Positions 23,923-31,699 of a DNA stretch of 38,149 bases are shown one piece after another (position 1 is the stretch's first letter; every line of letters starts with the position of its first letter). The notes under the pieces are model-generated. The model was not told the DNA's origin. It worked only from the letters and a program-made list of their open reading frames with translations, and ran no database searches. A program made the translations under genes and the position numbers. The DNA lies in NCBI RefSeq assembly GCF_002243385.1, contig NZ_CP016199.1:1641585-1679733 (forward strand), in the 5' to 3' direction. The DNA comes from Mogibacterium pumilum. GTDB taxonomy: Bacteria > Bacillota > Clostridia > Peptostreptococcales > Anaerovoracaceae.

Positions 23923-24963
23923 ATGGCATTAACTACTAAGATTGATTACAAGAAGTATACTGATGCTATCAGAACTATCGAGGCTCATACTGAAGGTGAG
24001 TACTGCAGAGTAGCTCTTGATTGCCCAGAGACAGAAGGTAACACAATGATCGAGAGAAAGCACTATCTCGAAGAGCATTATGATTATGTAAGAACTGCTC
24101 TTATGTTCGAGCCTCGTGGACATCACGACATGTTCGGTGCTTTCGTTGTAGAGCCTTGCAACAAAGAAGCTGATTTCGGCGTATTCTTCATGGATGGCGG
24201 CGGCTACCTCAACATGTGCGGCCACTGCACAATCGGTGCTGTAACTGCAATTCTTGAAGGCGGACTTATGGAGATGAAGGAGCCTCAGACCGAGGTTGTT
24301 CTTGAAGCCCCAGCCGGAATCATCAGAACAATTGCTGATGTTAAGGATGGAAAGGTTACCGGAGTAACTCTTACGAACGTTCCCGCATTCAGATATAAGA
24401 AGGATCTTCACGTTGAGTACGAAGGCAAGGATATTGTGTATGATATCTGCTTTGGCGGTTCGTTCTTCGCTCTTGTTGATACAGAGAAGAACTTCGGTAT
24501 CAAGGTTGGTCCTGACACAGCAGGCTTCTTAACTAAGTTCTCAAGCTTCATGCTGCAGGAAGTTAACAAAACAGTTGAGATTCAGCACCCAGAGCTGGAC
24601 ATCACATCTGTTGACCTGGTTGAGAACTACTCAACCACAGATACTCCGGATGCCGACCTGCGCAACCTTGTAGTCTTCGGTGATCCTGCCGATCCTCAGC
24701 TGGACAGATCTCCATGCGGAACCGGTACATCTGCTAAGATGTCTCTGCTCCACGCACTAGGTGAGCTTCCGGTTGGTAAGGAATTCGTATATGAGTCATT
24801 CATAGGAACTAAGTTCTACGGCATGATTCAGAGCGAGACTAGGGTCGGAGAATTCGATGCGGTTGTTCCTCAGGTTAAGGGAGCAGCATACCTCTGCGGA
24901 GAAGCTACTTGGTTCATCGATCCGGACGATGCTCTGGGAAAGGGATTCGTAGTTCCTAAATAA
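23923..24963 (+). CDS. prdF: Proline racemase (PrdF)
   Basis: The start is the ATG at 23923, nine bases after a perfect AAGGAGG; an ATG at 23917 is too close and the frame upstream to 23701 is not protein-like. The 346-residue enzyme has the two catalytic cysteines of proline racemase: Cys99 in NMCGHCTIGA and Cys265 in DRSPCGTGTSAK, which act as the base pair on either face of C-alpha. It converts L-proline to the D-proline used by PrdA/PrdB. A related hydroxyproline epimerase function is possible, but the setting argues for proline. It diverges from prdC, has its own promoter and ends at a very strong terminator. Confidence 0.95.
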   Translation: MALTTKIDYKKYTDAIRTIEAHTEGEYCRVALDCPETEGNTMIERKHYLEEHYDYVRTALMFEPRGHHDMFGAFVVEPCNKEADFGVFFMDGGGYLNMCGHCTIGAVTAILEGGLMEMKEPQTEVVLEAPAGIIRTIADVKDGKVTGVTLTNVPAFRYKKDLHVEYEGKDIVYDICFGGSFFALVDTEKNFGIKVGPDTAGFLTKFSSFMLQEVNKTVEIQHPELDITSVDLVENYSTTDTPDADLRNLVVFGDPADPQLDRSPCGTGTSAKMSLLHALGELPVGKEFVYESFIGTKFYGMIQSETRVGEFDAVVPQVKGAAYLCGEATWFIDPDDALGKGFVVPK

Positions 24964-24992
24964 GCTACATAATACAATCTTTTTTCATAACG

Positions 24993-25028
24993 ACTACGGG
25001 ACTGACGACTGTCAGTCCCGTAGTTTTT
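24993..25028 (+). terminator. Very strong terminator after prdF
   Basis: A perfect 14-bp stem (24993-25006 with 25011-25024, loop GACT; core CTACGGGACTGAC) runs directly into TTTTT. Confidence 0.93.
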
Positions 25029-25057
25029 CATTGTAGAATTTTTTATCTTATTAGCAC

Positions 25058-25086
25058 AAAGGAAAGAGCCAAGCAAAGCCTGGCTC
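25058..25086 (-). terminator. Terminator after the PrdA-module gene
   Basis: On the minus strand a stem of GAGCCA / TGGCTC with an inner GC/GC extension after one mismatch is followed by TCTTTCCTTT, about 40 bases past the stop. Confidence 0.65.
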
Positions 25087-25128
25087 AAAAGGAGTTGATC
25101 AATCTATCTATGCGGTAAAATAGTGTTT

Positions 25129-25551
25129 CTAAACTGGGAATTCGATTGCGATGTCTTTGCCCTCCCCGATATAGAGCTTAACAACGCCGCCGACAACTGA
25201 CATATTAACGTTCTGTACTTGTCCACCAATTGAGGGTTCTGTTAGTGCGCCTGCTTCTGCTACTTCTTCAGTCTCTTCAGCAGCCTCATCAACTTCTTCG
25301 TCGTATTTATCAACAATGTCTGGAGTAATAGGAGTTAGGGAATCAACGGTCTTGGTTAACTTAGATCCGTTGAGCACCTGTCCAAGCTTGAGCGCTCCAT
25401 CTATGTTGAGTAGTCCAGTATCAATTAGATCAGGAAAAATTGCCGGATCTTCAAAGTTTGCCGGAGTTAGTTCAGTTCCCTCCTCTGCTCTGCAGCAAAG
25501 AACCGCAGGATCATTCTTGTGCGCTTGCGCTGTTTCAGCTGTAATCGACAT
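25129..25551 (-). CDS. Stand-alone PrdA N-terminal module
   Basis: The 140-residue protein is a free-standing copy of the PrdA N-terminus. Over residues 1-84, 76 positions are identical to PrdA from this locus, including the vicinal cysteines at 19-20. An acidic, Ala-poor linker follows (EEVDEAAEETEEVAEAG), then GGVVKLYIGEGKDIAIEFPV, matching PrdA TIKLHIGEGKNIDIELPAG, where the frame ends on a natural stop. It has a strong TGGAGGTG site, a predicted promoter, its own terminator, and upstream sequences shared with the prdC/prdF region. The codons differ from prdA at many synonymous sites, so selection has kept the protein. The function is unknown; a partner-binding or assembly role is inference. 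A simple gene remnant seems unlikely. Confidence 0.85.
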   Translation of the reverse strand: MSITAETAQAHKNDPAVLCCRAEEGTELTPANFEDPAIFPDLIDTGLLNIDGALKLGQVLNGSKLTKTVDSLTPITPDIVDKYDEEVDEAAEETEEVAEAGALTEPSIGGQVQNVNMSVVGGVVKLYIGEGKDIAIEFPV

Positions 25552-25593
25552 TACAATACACCTCCATAAATTTTCATTTTCATTACGTTAATG

Positions 25594-25622
25594 AGATTAC
25601 CACCTAAACACTATAATCTCAA
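25594..25622 (-). promoter_or_regulatory. Predicted promoter for the PrdA-module gene
   Basis: On the minus strand TTGAGA (25622-25617), 17 bases, then TAATCT (25599-25594). The -35 overlaps one arm of the CAATAG/CTATTG inverted repeat at 25620-25637. Confidence 0.45.
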
Positions 25623-25637
25623 TAGATTTGCCTATTG
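25620..25637. repeat. CAATAG-N6-CTATTG inverted repeat
   Basis: Perfect 6-bp arms around ATTTGC, overlapping the predicted -35 of the PrdA-module gene. The left side (TCAATAGAT) is identical to the right arm of the repeat at 23600-23626. A related imperfect repeat (TCTATTTGAATAGA) follows at 25643-25657. Confidence 0.65.
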
Positions 25638-25764
25638 GTAAATTCTATTTGAATAGATTCTATTATTGAAAATTTATCATTGAAATAATTTATATCCCAT
25701 ATGATTAAGTTTTATCTCGGCACGCCTTTAATACTTTTCTTGAATAATTAACGACATTAGCCTT

Positions 25765-25808
25765 ACACAAAAAGTGAAATACCACAACTCGACTGAGTTG
25801 TGGTATTT
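25765..25808 (-). terminator. Terminator after tRNA-Arg
   Basis: A perfect 14-bp stem (AAATACCACAACTC / GAGTTGTGGTATTT, 4-base loop) at 25777-25808 lies a few bases past the tRNA CCA end. On the minus strand it is followed by CACTTTTTG. Confidence 0.8.
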
Positions 25809-25812
25809 AGTA

Positions 25813-25889
25813 TGGTGCGCCCACAGGGACTCGAACCCCGAACCTTCACATTCGTAGTGTGACGCTCTATCCAATTGCGCTATAGGCGC
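25813..25889 (-). tRNA. tRNA-Arg (anticodon ACG), CCA encoded
   Basis: The 77-base minus-strand sequence folds as a cloverleaf: acceptor stem GCGCCTA / TGGGCGC, anticodon stem TCACA / TGTGA with loop CTACGAA (anticodon ACG, read as ICG after deamination), T arm GTTCGAGTC context, and an encoded CCA. The D stem (GCGC / GAGC) has one G-A mismatch. A TTGACA promoter and a hairpin terminator flank it. Confidence 0.96.
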
Positions 25890-25904
25890 CCAAAACGCTA
25901 TAAC

Positions 25905-25933
25905 AATCTATCATGATATAGCATTCTTGTCAA
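25905..25933 (-). promoter_or_regulatory. Promoter for tRNA-Arg
   Basis: On the minus strand TTGACA (25933-25928), 17 bases, then TAGATT (25910-25905), about 15 bases before the tRNA 5' end. Confidence 0.75.
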
Positions 25934-25956
25934 GTGAATCCAATGGTTCAATCGTG

Positions 25957-26790
25957 TTATCTTTCGATTTTGCTCTTCTGGCTACGTGCCACGATTCCGA
26001 GAACAATCTCCCTTGGAACAAGTTTCGAGGCAACCGCAGCTACCTTGACTATCATATTTGGAATTATAATTATCTTACCCTTATCAGCTTCATCAATGCA
26101 GTAAGACACACATTCTCTTGCAGAAATACCTTTGAGTGAAAATTTTACATTGGCAACATCATTGAACTCCGTGTTTACAGGTCCAGGACACAACGCATGA
26201 ACTTGAGCACGGCTGCCTAAGCGTTTCAGTTCTTCGGCTAAAGCATTTGTAAGAGAAACTACATACGACTTAGTTGCATAGTACGTAGCCATATAAGGTC
26301 CGCCAGGCATGAGTCCAGCGACAGAACCAACGTTGATGATGTGTCCATGATCACGTTCGATAAAATGAGGCATCATCTCATGAGCTATATAGTGAAGCGC
26401 CTTGACGTTTACATCAATCATATTTAAATCTTTTGAAATATCACTCCGGTCAAACCTGCCCACTGCTCCGAAGCCTGCATTATTGATAAGTATATCTAGA
26501 GGCATCTCGCGCTTTGATTTGAGATGTGAAACGAGATTCTCGCATTCATTTAAGTCTGATAAATCAGCCGTGATGCACTCGCATTCAACATAATAGTCAC
26601 TTGCTAGCTCTTGCCCAAGGTCAACGAGTCTATCCTCTCTCCTTGCAACGAGTATAACTGAGTAACCTTCAGCGGCAAGCTGGCGCGCAAATTCAGCTCC
26701 GATGCCCGAGCTGGCACCGGTTATACACGCAAGTCCGCTAGCTGGACTAACGGACTTTATATTTGGAATACTGATTGTCTGCGTGTTCAT
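25957..26790 (-). CDS. Short-chain dehydrogenase/reductase (classical SDR)
   Basis: The 277-residue protein has the Rossmann motif TGASSGIG (24-31), NNAG (103-106), the catalytic Ser in NVGSVAG (about 156) and YYATK (Tyr170, Lys174). An Arg-rich stretch after the second strand (VARREDR, 48-54) suggests NADP preference. The C-terminus has a hydrophobic segment (KIIIIPNMIVKVAAVAS) and a basic end, possibly membrane-associated. Such enzymes reduce or oxidise diverse alcohols and carbonyls; the substrate is unknown. Its ATG overlaps the stop of a 33-residue membrane-peptide gene by one base (TAATG), so the two are translationally coupled. Confidence 0.92.
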   Translation of the reverse strand: MNTQTISIPNIKSVSPASGLACITGASSGIGAEFARQLAAEGYSVILVARREDRLVDLGQELASDYYVECECITADLSDLNECENLVSHLKSKREMPLDILINNAGFGAVGRFDRSDISKDLNMIDVNVKALHYIAHEMMPHFIERDHGHIINVGSVAGLMPGGPYMATYYATKSYVVSLTNALAEELKRLGSRAQVHALCPGPVNTEFNDVANVKFSLKGISARECVSYCIDEADKGKIIIIPNMIVKVAAVASKLVPREIVLGIVARSQKSKIER

Positions 26791-26891
26791 TACAGTCTAT
26801 TTCTCCTATTATTCTTGTATAGCAACATGAAATAGTAGATGCAGAGTACGAATAGAACCCCGCCGAGCACAACGCTTACTATGCGAATCAT
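26790..26891 (-). CDS. 33-residue single-pass membrane peptide coupled to the SDR gene
   Basis: A short gene not reported by length-limited ORF calls. It begins with ATG at 26891 after AGAAGGTG (about six bases away) and ends TAA, whose last A is the first base of the SDR start codon. The peptide reads MIRIVSVVLGGVLFVLCIYY then FMLLYKNNRRNRL: one hydrophobic helix followed by a basic tail, the charge pattern of a membrane-anchored peptide with the tail in the cytoplasm. The good ribosome binding site, the 1-base stop/start overlap and the clean helix argue for a real gene. Function is unknown; it may anchor or regulate the SDR. Confidence 0.72.
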   Translation of the reverse strand: MIRIVSVVLGGVLFVLCIYYFMLLYKNNRRNRL

Positions 26892-26975
26892 AATAGCACC
26901 TTCTTTCGGTTAATTTTGTGAGCGAAACCAACTATATTGAATAAAACAAGTTTATATGGTAAGTTTCAGGTTATT

Positions 26976-26995
26976 CTAATAGCACGTACTATTAG
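26976..26995. repeat. Inverted repeat CTAATAG-N6-CTATTAG
   Basis: Perfect 7-bp arms around CACGTA, between the fbp stop and the small membrane-peptide gene. There is no T run, so it looks more like a binding site than a terminator. Confidence 0.5.
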
Positions 26996-27084
26996 GTCAT
27001 CTCCAAGTTTTTGCAGAATAGCTGTCACCTTATCAGGATAGCCACAATAAGTTTGAGTGTAATTTAGCAATCTCGGAAGCTCTA

Positions 27085-29064
27085 CTAGTTCTTGGAGTAA
27101 TATTTGCCTCTCTTCGGATAGACTTCCTTGATGGTTCCCTTGCGGAATTCATCATTTAGCTGCTGCAAATCATCTATCTGCGACTGAAGAACTTTACCTA
27201 TATCTGTATCAATTATCAGCATACGCTCCGGTAACGTGTGAGTCGTCACGATATTAGGATTGTTAAATTCCTGCGTGCCGTCTGGCTGCAGTGGATGATA
27301 TGGCTCATGCTCCGATAGCGCCATAAACCAAGAGTTAAAGATAAATGTGTATCCCGCAATTCCAGTCGTCTTCTGGTATGCCTTAGAAATACCACCATCT
27401 ATTACTATCAGCTTACCCTCGCCCTTAATCGGGCTCTCTCCGTCCTTAATTTTAACCGGCACGTGACCATTAAGAATGATTCCCCTCGTTGGATCAAGAT
27501 CGAAGTCACGGATAATCTTGATACAGATATCCTTATCCTTAATCAGCTTATAGTATGGAACAGTGCGTTCTTTGTGTGTAGCTTTGTCTGCAATGAACAG
27601 TCTCTCAAAGGTCGTCATCTTATCCTTGCCGAATAGAGGCGAGTCCGGACCGAGCCAGAGATACCACATCAGGTTAGCGGCATCGGCTTTATCGAGCTCG
27701 CATCCAGGATTGAAGTACACCTCTCTGAGTTCCTGATCTAGCTGTCTCATGAGAGCCGCTCCATGGTTAGTCTTACCAGCAATTGAAACATCCATAAATT
27801 CGCCATCCTCTGTAAATGGAATGCATCCATGGAACAGAAGGTTGCCGTTATAAGTAGTAAATAGCGCTCCGTGAGTGTACAGGAAGTTGATATGATCCTG
27901 AAGTTTTCTGGAATTTGTAATGGATGCCTCTAGAGCTACCATTACCTCTTCCTCTTCATGGCTAAGTTTGTATGGATCAGCTGGATCTATAGTCGGTAGG
28001 TTCGTATCCTTAATCGGATAAGTCTCACCATAGCACTCAACAGTTCCCTTCTTGAGATCAATTTTATCTAGCATTAGTCTATGATCCATCTTAAACTCTG
28101 GATGATTCATAATCGTCTGACCTTCAACCTTGAATTGGATGATTGCAATCATCTTGTGCATCTTAGCTGCAAGCTCTTCTGGAATCGGATCAAATCTATT
28201 CTTTTCAAGCACATGAGGCATGAAGTCTGCGCACGGGTCATCTCCGTAAATCTGCTGAGCACGTGTCGCTAGCGGACGTAGGTTAATGCCGTATCCGTAC
28301 TCGAGCATATCGAAGTTGTTGTAGCTGACATTCATGCGGATTATATTTGCGATGCACGGTCTATTTCCACAAGCTGCACCCATCCATACGATGTCGTGGT
28401 TACCCCACTGAATGTCTACACTGCGGCGTGACATCAGGAAGTCCATAATCTTGTGAGGTTTAGGCCCTCTGTCAAAAATATCTCCGATGATATGCAAGTG
28501 GTCGACTGCCAGCTCACTTATCGTATTAGCAATTTCTGTAATAAGTGTCTTGGCAATTTTGAACTCAATTACAGAATCGATAATCTCCTGGTAGTATTTC
28601 TGTCTGTTGTCATCGTCATCTGCGAACATCAGCTCATCCATGATATAGCCAGTGTTGTCAGGAAGGATTCTTCTAACCTTAGATCTGGTATATTTGTTAG
28701 AAACCGCTCTACAGATGATGATCAGTCTATAGATAGCCGCGGAGCACCATGCGTTGAAATCATCTTCATTTGCTTCGCGTCTCTTGAGCTCATTTACAGG
28801 GTCGTAGATAAGAGCAGCCAGTTGCTCCCTATCAGTTGCACTCAATATAGTTCCGAAATTCTCGTCGATTTTCATCTTGATAGTTCCGGATGCACTACGC
28901 ACAAAATACTGGAACGCATCGTATTCACCGTGAAGATCGCTCAGGAAGTATTCCGTACCCTTTGGCAGGGCAAGTATCGCTTTAAGATTGACAATTTCAG
29001 TGTTTACAGAACGATGATTAGGATATTTCTGAGCTAGCATCTCGAGATACTTGTTGTTAGACAT
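27085..29064 (-). CDS. fbp: Class III fructose-1,6-bisphosphatase
   Basis: The 659-residue length and sequence match the Firmicutes-type class III enzyme. Calcineurin-like metallophosphatase motifs are visible: FLSDLHGEYDAF near the N-terminus, HIIGDIFDRGPKPHKIMDFL, and IQWGNHDIVWMGAA. These bind the metals that hydrolyse fructose-1,6-bisphosphate for gluconeogenesis, which an amino-acid fermenter needs to make sugars. The start overlaps the 3' end of murA by eight bases with a GGAGG site inside murA. It is the last gene of the 30809-27085 operon. Confidence 0.97.
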   Translation of the reverse strand: MSNNKYLEMLAQKYPNHRSVNTEIVNLKAILALPKGTEYFLSDLHGEYDAFQYFVRSASGTIKMKIDENFGTILSATDREQLAALIYDPVNELKRREANEDDFNAWCSAAIYRLIIICRAVSNKYTRSKVRRILPDNTGYIMDELMFADDDDNRQKYYQEIIDSVIEFKIAKTLITEIANTISELAVDHLHIIGDIFDRGPKPHKIMDFLMSRRSVDIQWGNHDIVWMGAACGNRPCIANIIRMNVSYNNFDMLEYGYGINLRPLATRAQQIYGDDPCADFMPHVLEKNRFDPIPEELAAKMHKMIAIIQFKVEGQTIMNHPEFKMDHRLMLDKIDLKKGTVECYGETYPIKDTNLPTIDPADPYKLSHEEEEVMVALEASITNSRKLQDHINFLYTHGALFTTYNGNLLFHGCIPFTEDGEFMDVSIAGKTNHGAALMRQLDQELREVYFNPGCELDKADAANLMWYLWLGPDSPLFGKDKMTTFERLFIADKATHKERTVPYYKLIKDKDICIKIIRDFDLDPTRGIILNGHVPVKIKDGESPIKGEGKLIVIDGGISKAYQKTTGIAGYTFIFNSWFMALSEHEPYHPLQPDGTQEFNNPNIVTTHTLPERMLIIDTDIGKVLQSQIDDLQQLNDEFRKGTIKEVYPKRGKYYSKN

Positions 29065-30340
29065 CGTGTTCCTCCACTCTCATGAGGTCTGCACCTAAAC
29101 TCTTGAATTTGCCTACAAAGTCTTCATATCCTCTTTCGATATGATAAATTTCACTGACCTCAGTCGTTCCAGTTGCTACGAGTCCCGCAAGAACCATCGC
29201 TGCACCTGCACGGAGGTCTGTTGATCTAACCTTTGCACCGTGAAGCTGCTTACCACCCGGGATTGTCGCCTCTCTGCTATTATCTGCAGAAATATCTGCG
29301 CCCATTCGGTTGAGCTCAACCACGTGCATAAATCTATTTTCAAAAACTGTTTCTCTAACAACACTTGTTCCCTCAACGGTAGTCAAGAATGCCATGAACG
29401 GCGACTGAATGTCTGTAGGAAAACCCGGATATGGAAGTGTCTTGATATCTGTAGCAACAAGGTTTCCTTCAGTTGCATCTACGAGTATGCCATAGTCTTC
29501 AACGTCAACTTTAACACCACACTCCTTGAGCTTAGCGATTATCGGTCTAACGTGTCCAGGGATACCATTCTTGATAAGAACTTTTCCTCTAGTAATCGCT
29601 GCCGCAAGCATGAAAGTACCGCACTCAATTCTATCCGGAATTACTGTATGGATAGCACCTGAAAGTCCTTCAACTCCCGTGATACGGATAGTATCTGTAC
29701 CTGCACCCTTAATCTTGGCACCCATCTTGTTGAGCATATTTGCCAAATCGACAATCTCTGGCTCCTTAGCTGCATTCTCGATAATTGTTGGGCCCTTAGC
29801 AAGAGCCGCTGCCATTAGGATATTCTCTGTCGCTCCAACACTAGGGAAGTCTAGATAGATAGCATCACCAACAAGGCCGTCTTCTGGAGCCTCGATTACA
29901 ATACATGAATGTTCTAAGTCCTCTGTCACTGTTGCACCAAGAGCTTTAAATCCCTTGAGGTGGAGGTCAATCGGTCTCTTTCCAATTGTGCATCCCCCAG
30001 GTAGAGGCATAACTACCTTGCCAAACCTTGCTAGCAGAGGTCCCATTGCCATTGTAGAAGCCCTCATCTGGGATACTAACTCCGCATCTCCTTCTACAGT
30101 GGTAATCTCAGCCGCACTAACCGACAGTCTACCTGAACTAGGCGTAGATACGACAGCACCAAAGCTCTCGAGCATCTTGTGCATAACCATTACGTCTGAT
30201 AGCTCTGGAACACCGTCAATCACACATGTATCCGGTGTCAGCAGAGTCGCCGCCATTAGTGGAAGAACAGCATTCTTCGCACCGCTAATTTTAACTTCTC
30301 CCTCTAAAGATCCGCTGTTGTTAACTAGTATCTTTGCCAC
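29057..30340 (-). CDS. murA: UDP-N-acetylglucosamine 1-carboxyvinyltransferase
   Basis: The start is a GTG at 30340, preceded by AAGGAGAAATTTCA and followed by the normal MurA N-terminus AKILVNNSGSLEGEVKISGA. That gives 427 residues; the frame is open to 30385 but the extra residues are not MurA. SGAKNAVLP carries the catalytic Lys22, and LPGGCTIGKRPIDLH carries Cys117, the fosfomycin-target cysteine, so fosfomycin sensitivity at the target is expected. MurA starts peptidoglycan synthesis in the cytoplasm. It lies between a small membrane-protein gene and fbp in one operon. Confidence 0.97.
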   Translation of the reverse strand: MAKILVNNSGSLEGEVKISGAKNAVLPLMAATLLTPDTCVIDGVPELSDVMVMHKMLESFGAVVSTPSSGRLSVSAAEITTVEGDAELVSQMRASTMAMGPLLARFGKVVMPLPGGCTIGKRPIDLHLKGFKALGATVTEDLEHSCIVIEAPEDGLVGDAIYLDFPSVGATENILMAAALAKGPTIIENAAKEPEIVDLANMLNKMGAKIKGAGTDTIRITGVEGLSGAIHTVIPDRIECGTFMLAAAITRGKVLIKNGIPGHVRPIIAKLKECGVKVDVEDYGILVDATEGNLVATDIKTLPYPGFPTDIQSPFMAFLTTVEGTSVVRETVFENRFMHVVELNRMGADISADNSREATIPGGKQLHGAKVRSTDLRAGAAMVLAGLVATGTTEVSEIYHIERGYEDFVGKFKSLGADLMRVEEHDV

Positions 30341-30410
30341 TGAAATTTCTCCTTGATAAATAGTTATAGAGATGCTGAAAAGCATCTCTTAAATAATTGC
30401 CTTATGTTCG

Positions 30411-30809
30411 TTATCTGCGTCTTTTTTTACGAATTCTGTTAGGACTATCATAGCTCATATCGTCCATCTCATATCGATTTGCACGCTTCTTTGACTTCTT
30501 GCTAAATGACTTGAGCGCACCAGCAGCAGTTCCCACATTGCCTGCAGTCCTTATAATAGAGCGGTTTTCGTTGATTTTGTTGCTTACACTCGCAAACATG
30601 TCGATCACATTATCGATCTGTTCATCCACTTGCTCTGTTCTAGCTGCAGCAATCGTCGTCATTCTCTTGGTATCAGCTAACAGCTCATCCACGTTTCTAA
30701 GCGTGCCAGCTAACTTGATAGCTAATCTAATCAAGAAAACTATGAGTATAAACAGTGCAATCAGCACTAGCAATATTGCTGCCTGCTTGATGTCTAATGA
30801 GACTCTCAT
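30411..30809 (-). CDS. Small membrane-anchored coiled-coil protein (DUF948-like)
   Basis: About 132 residues: one N-terminal membrane helix (AAILLVLIALFILIVFLIRL), a helical stretch with heptad character (LRNVDELLADTKRMTT ... VDEQIDNVIDMFASVSN), and a very basic tail ending RIRKKRRR. The layout resembles DUF948 proteins of Firmicutes. The start is either of two adjacent ATGs (30812 or 30809); AGGAGG lies two or five bases away, so I chose the second. A strong promoter (30844-30872) makes it the first gene of the murA-fbp operon. A cell-envelope role is inferred only from murA. Confidence 0.7.
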   Translation of the reverse strand: MRVSLDIKQAAILLVLIALFILIVFLIRLAIKLAGTLRNVDELLADTKRMTTIAAARTEQVDEQIDNVIDMFASVSNKINENRSIIRTAGNVGTAAGALKSFSKKSKKRANRYEMDDMSYDSPNRIRKKRRR

Positions 30810-30843
30810 CATTCCCTCCTTCTACTCCATGGGTAGTACCTAA

Positions 30844-30872
30844 ATTATACCTTAGGCATATTGTATGTTCAA
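30844..30872 (-). promoter_or_regulatory. Sigma-A promoter for the membrane protein-murA-fbp operon
   Basis: On the minus strand TTGAAC (30872-30867), 17 bases, then TATAAT (30849-30844), about 30 bases before the start codon. Confidence 0.78.
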
Positions 30873-30912
30873 TCTTATAAATATTTGTTTAATCCAACCT
30901 GTATGTTGCGAC

Positions 30913-31659
30913 TTACAGATATATGCGTTTAATCAGTTCAGTGTAGTCCTCACCATCAGGATTGTAGACTGCTATTTCTGGTAGCATCTTGAGGTCAGGC
31001 TTTGCTCCTGCGACAGCATGGATTAGAACCATGTTAGCTGGTTCTCCGCTGCTCGGTACGATGAGTTGCAGCTCCTTAGGCTCTAGTGCTGCTGCTCGCA
31101 GCGCTTCGATGATGTCCGGTAGGCGTGATGGCCTGTGTATCATGTAGAAGTCACCGCCGGACTTCAAGATTCCGCTGGCACATCTCGCAAATTCAGCGAT
31201 GCTTGCAGTCGTCTCATGACGCGCTATAAACTTCGCGCTGTCTTCATTTGGAATTCCCGAGCCTCGTCTAAAGTATGGTGGGTTTGAGACTACTGCATCG
31301 AAGTCGCTTTCATACCCTTTGAGCTCAGAGATATCGGTTAGAACAAAGTTTATCCGACTCTCTAGTTTATTCATCACACAGCCTCTCTCAGCCCTATCTA
31401 GCGACACTTGATTCTTTTCAAAGCCCACGAATTCAGATAGTGGTAGCTTGTGCGCAAGTACAAACGGAATTATGCCATTGCCCGTTCCGAGGTCAGCTAC
31501 ACGCGTCTTGAAGTGACTCTTGATAGCCTTCGCACCAGTCTCTCCGCTGGCAAAAGCTGCCAGTAGCACAGCATCAACCCCGTAGCTGAAGCCATCCCCC
31601 TGCACGACCTTGAATCCACCCATACCTATCTCATCGATTCGCTCTGATTTTCTCTCCAT
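30913..31659 (-). CDS. tRNA1(Val) adenine-37 N6-methyltransferase-like protein
   Basis: The 248-residue protein has the class I methyltransferase SAM site (VADLGTGNGIIPFVLAHK) and the N6-adenine motif NPPY (VVSNPPYFRRGSG) of the TrmN6/YabB family. The N-terminal GFKVVQGDGFSYGVDAVLLAAF is also typical. Firmicutes homologues sit downstream of ricT in the tmk-holB cluster, as here. The target base is by family analogy. Confidence 0.88.
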   Translation of the reverse strand: MERKSERIDEIGMGGFKVVQGDGFSYGVDAVLLAAFASGETGAKAIKSHFKTRVADLGTGNGIIPFVLAHKLPLSEFVGFEKNQVSLDRAERGCVMNKLESRINFVLTDISELKGYESDFDAVVSNPPYFRRGSGIPNEDSAKFIARHETTASIAEFARCASGILKSGGDFYMIHRPSRLPDIIEALRAAALEPKELQLIVPSSGEPANMVLIHAVAGAKPDLKMLPEIAVYNPDGEDYTELIKRIYL

Positions 31660-31699
31660 ATGCCTCTAATCCTTGCTCTATGCAAATCAAGTTACTAAA

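Noticed and set aside
25765-25808. Perfect hairpin near the tRNA as a mobile-element end or attachment site.
   Set aside because: It lies directly at the tRNA 3' side with a T run on the tRNA strand and is best explained as its terminator; no integrase is nearby.
26966-27070. A 34-codon minus-strand frame after fbp starting TTG (peptide LLNYTQTYCGYPDKVTAILQ...).
   Set aside because: The composition looks protein-like, but there is no proper ribosome binding site, the start is TTG, and it runs through an inverted repeat; not supported as a gene.
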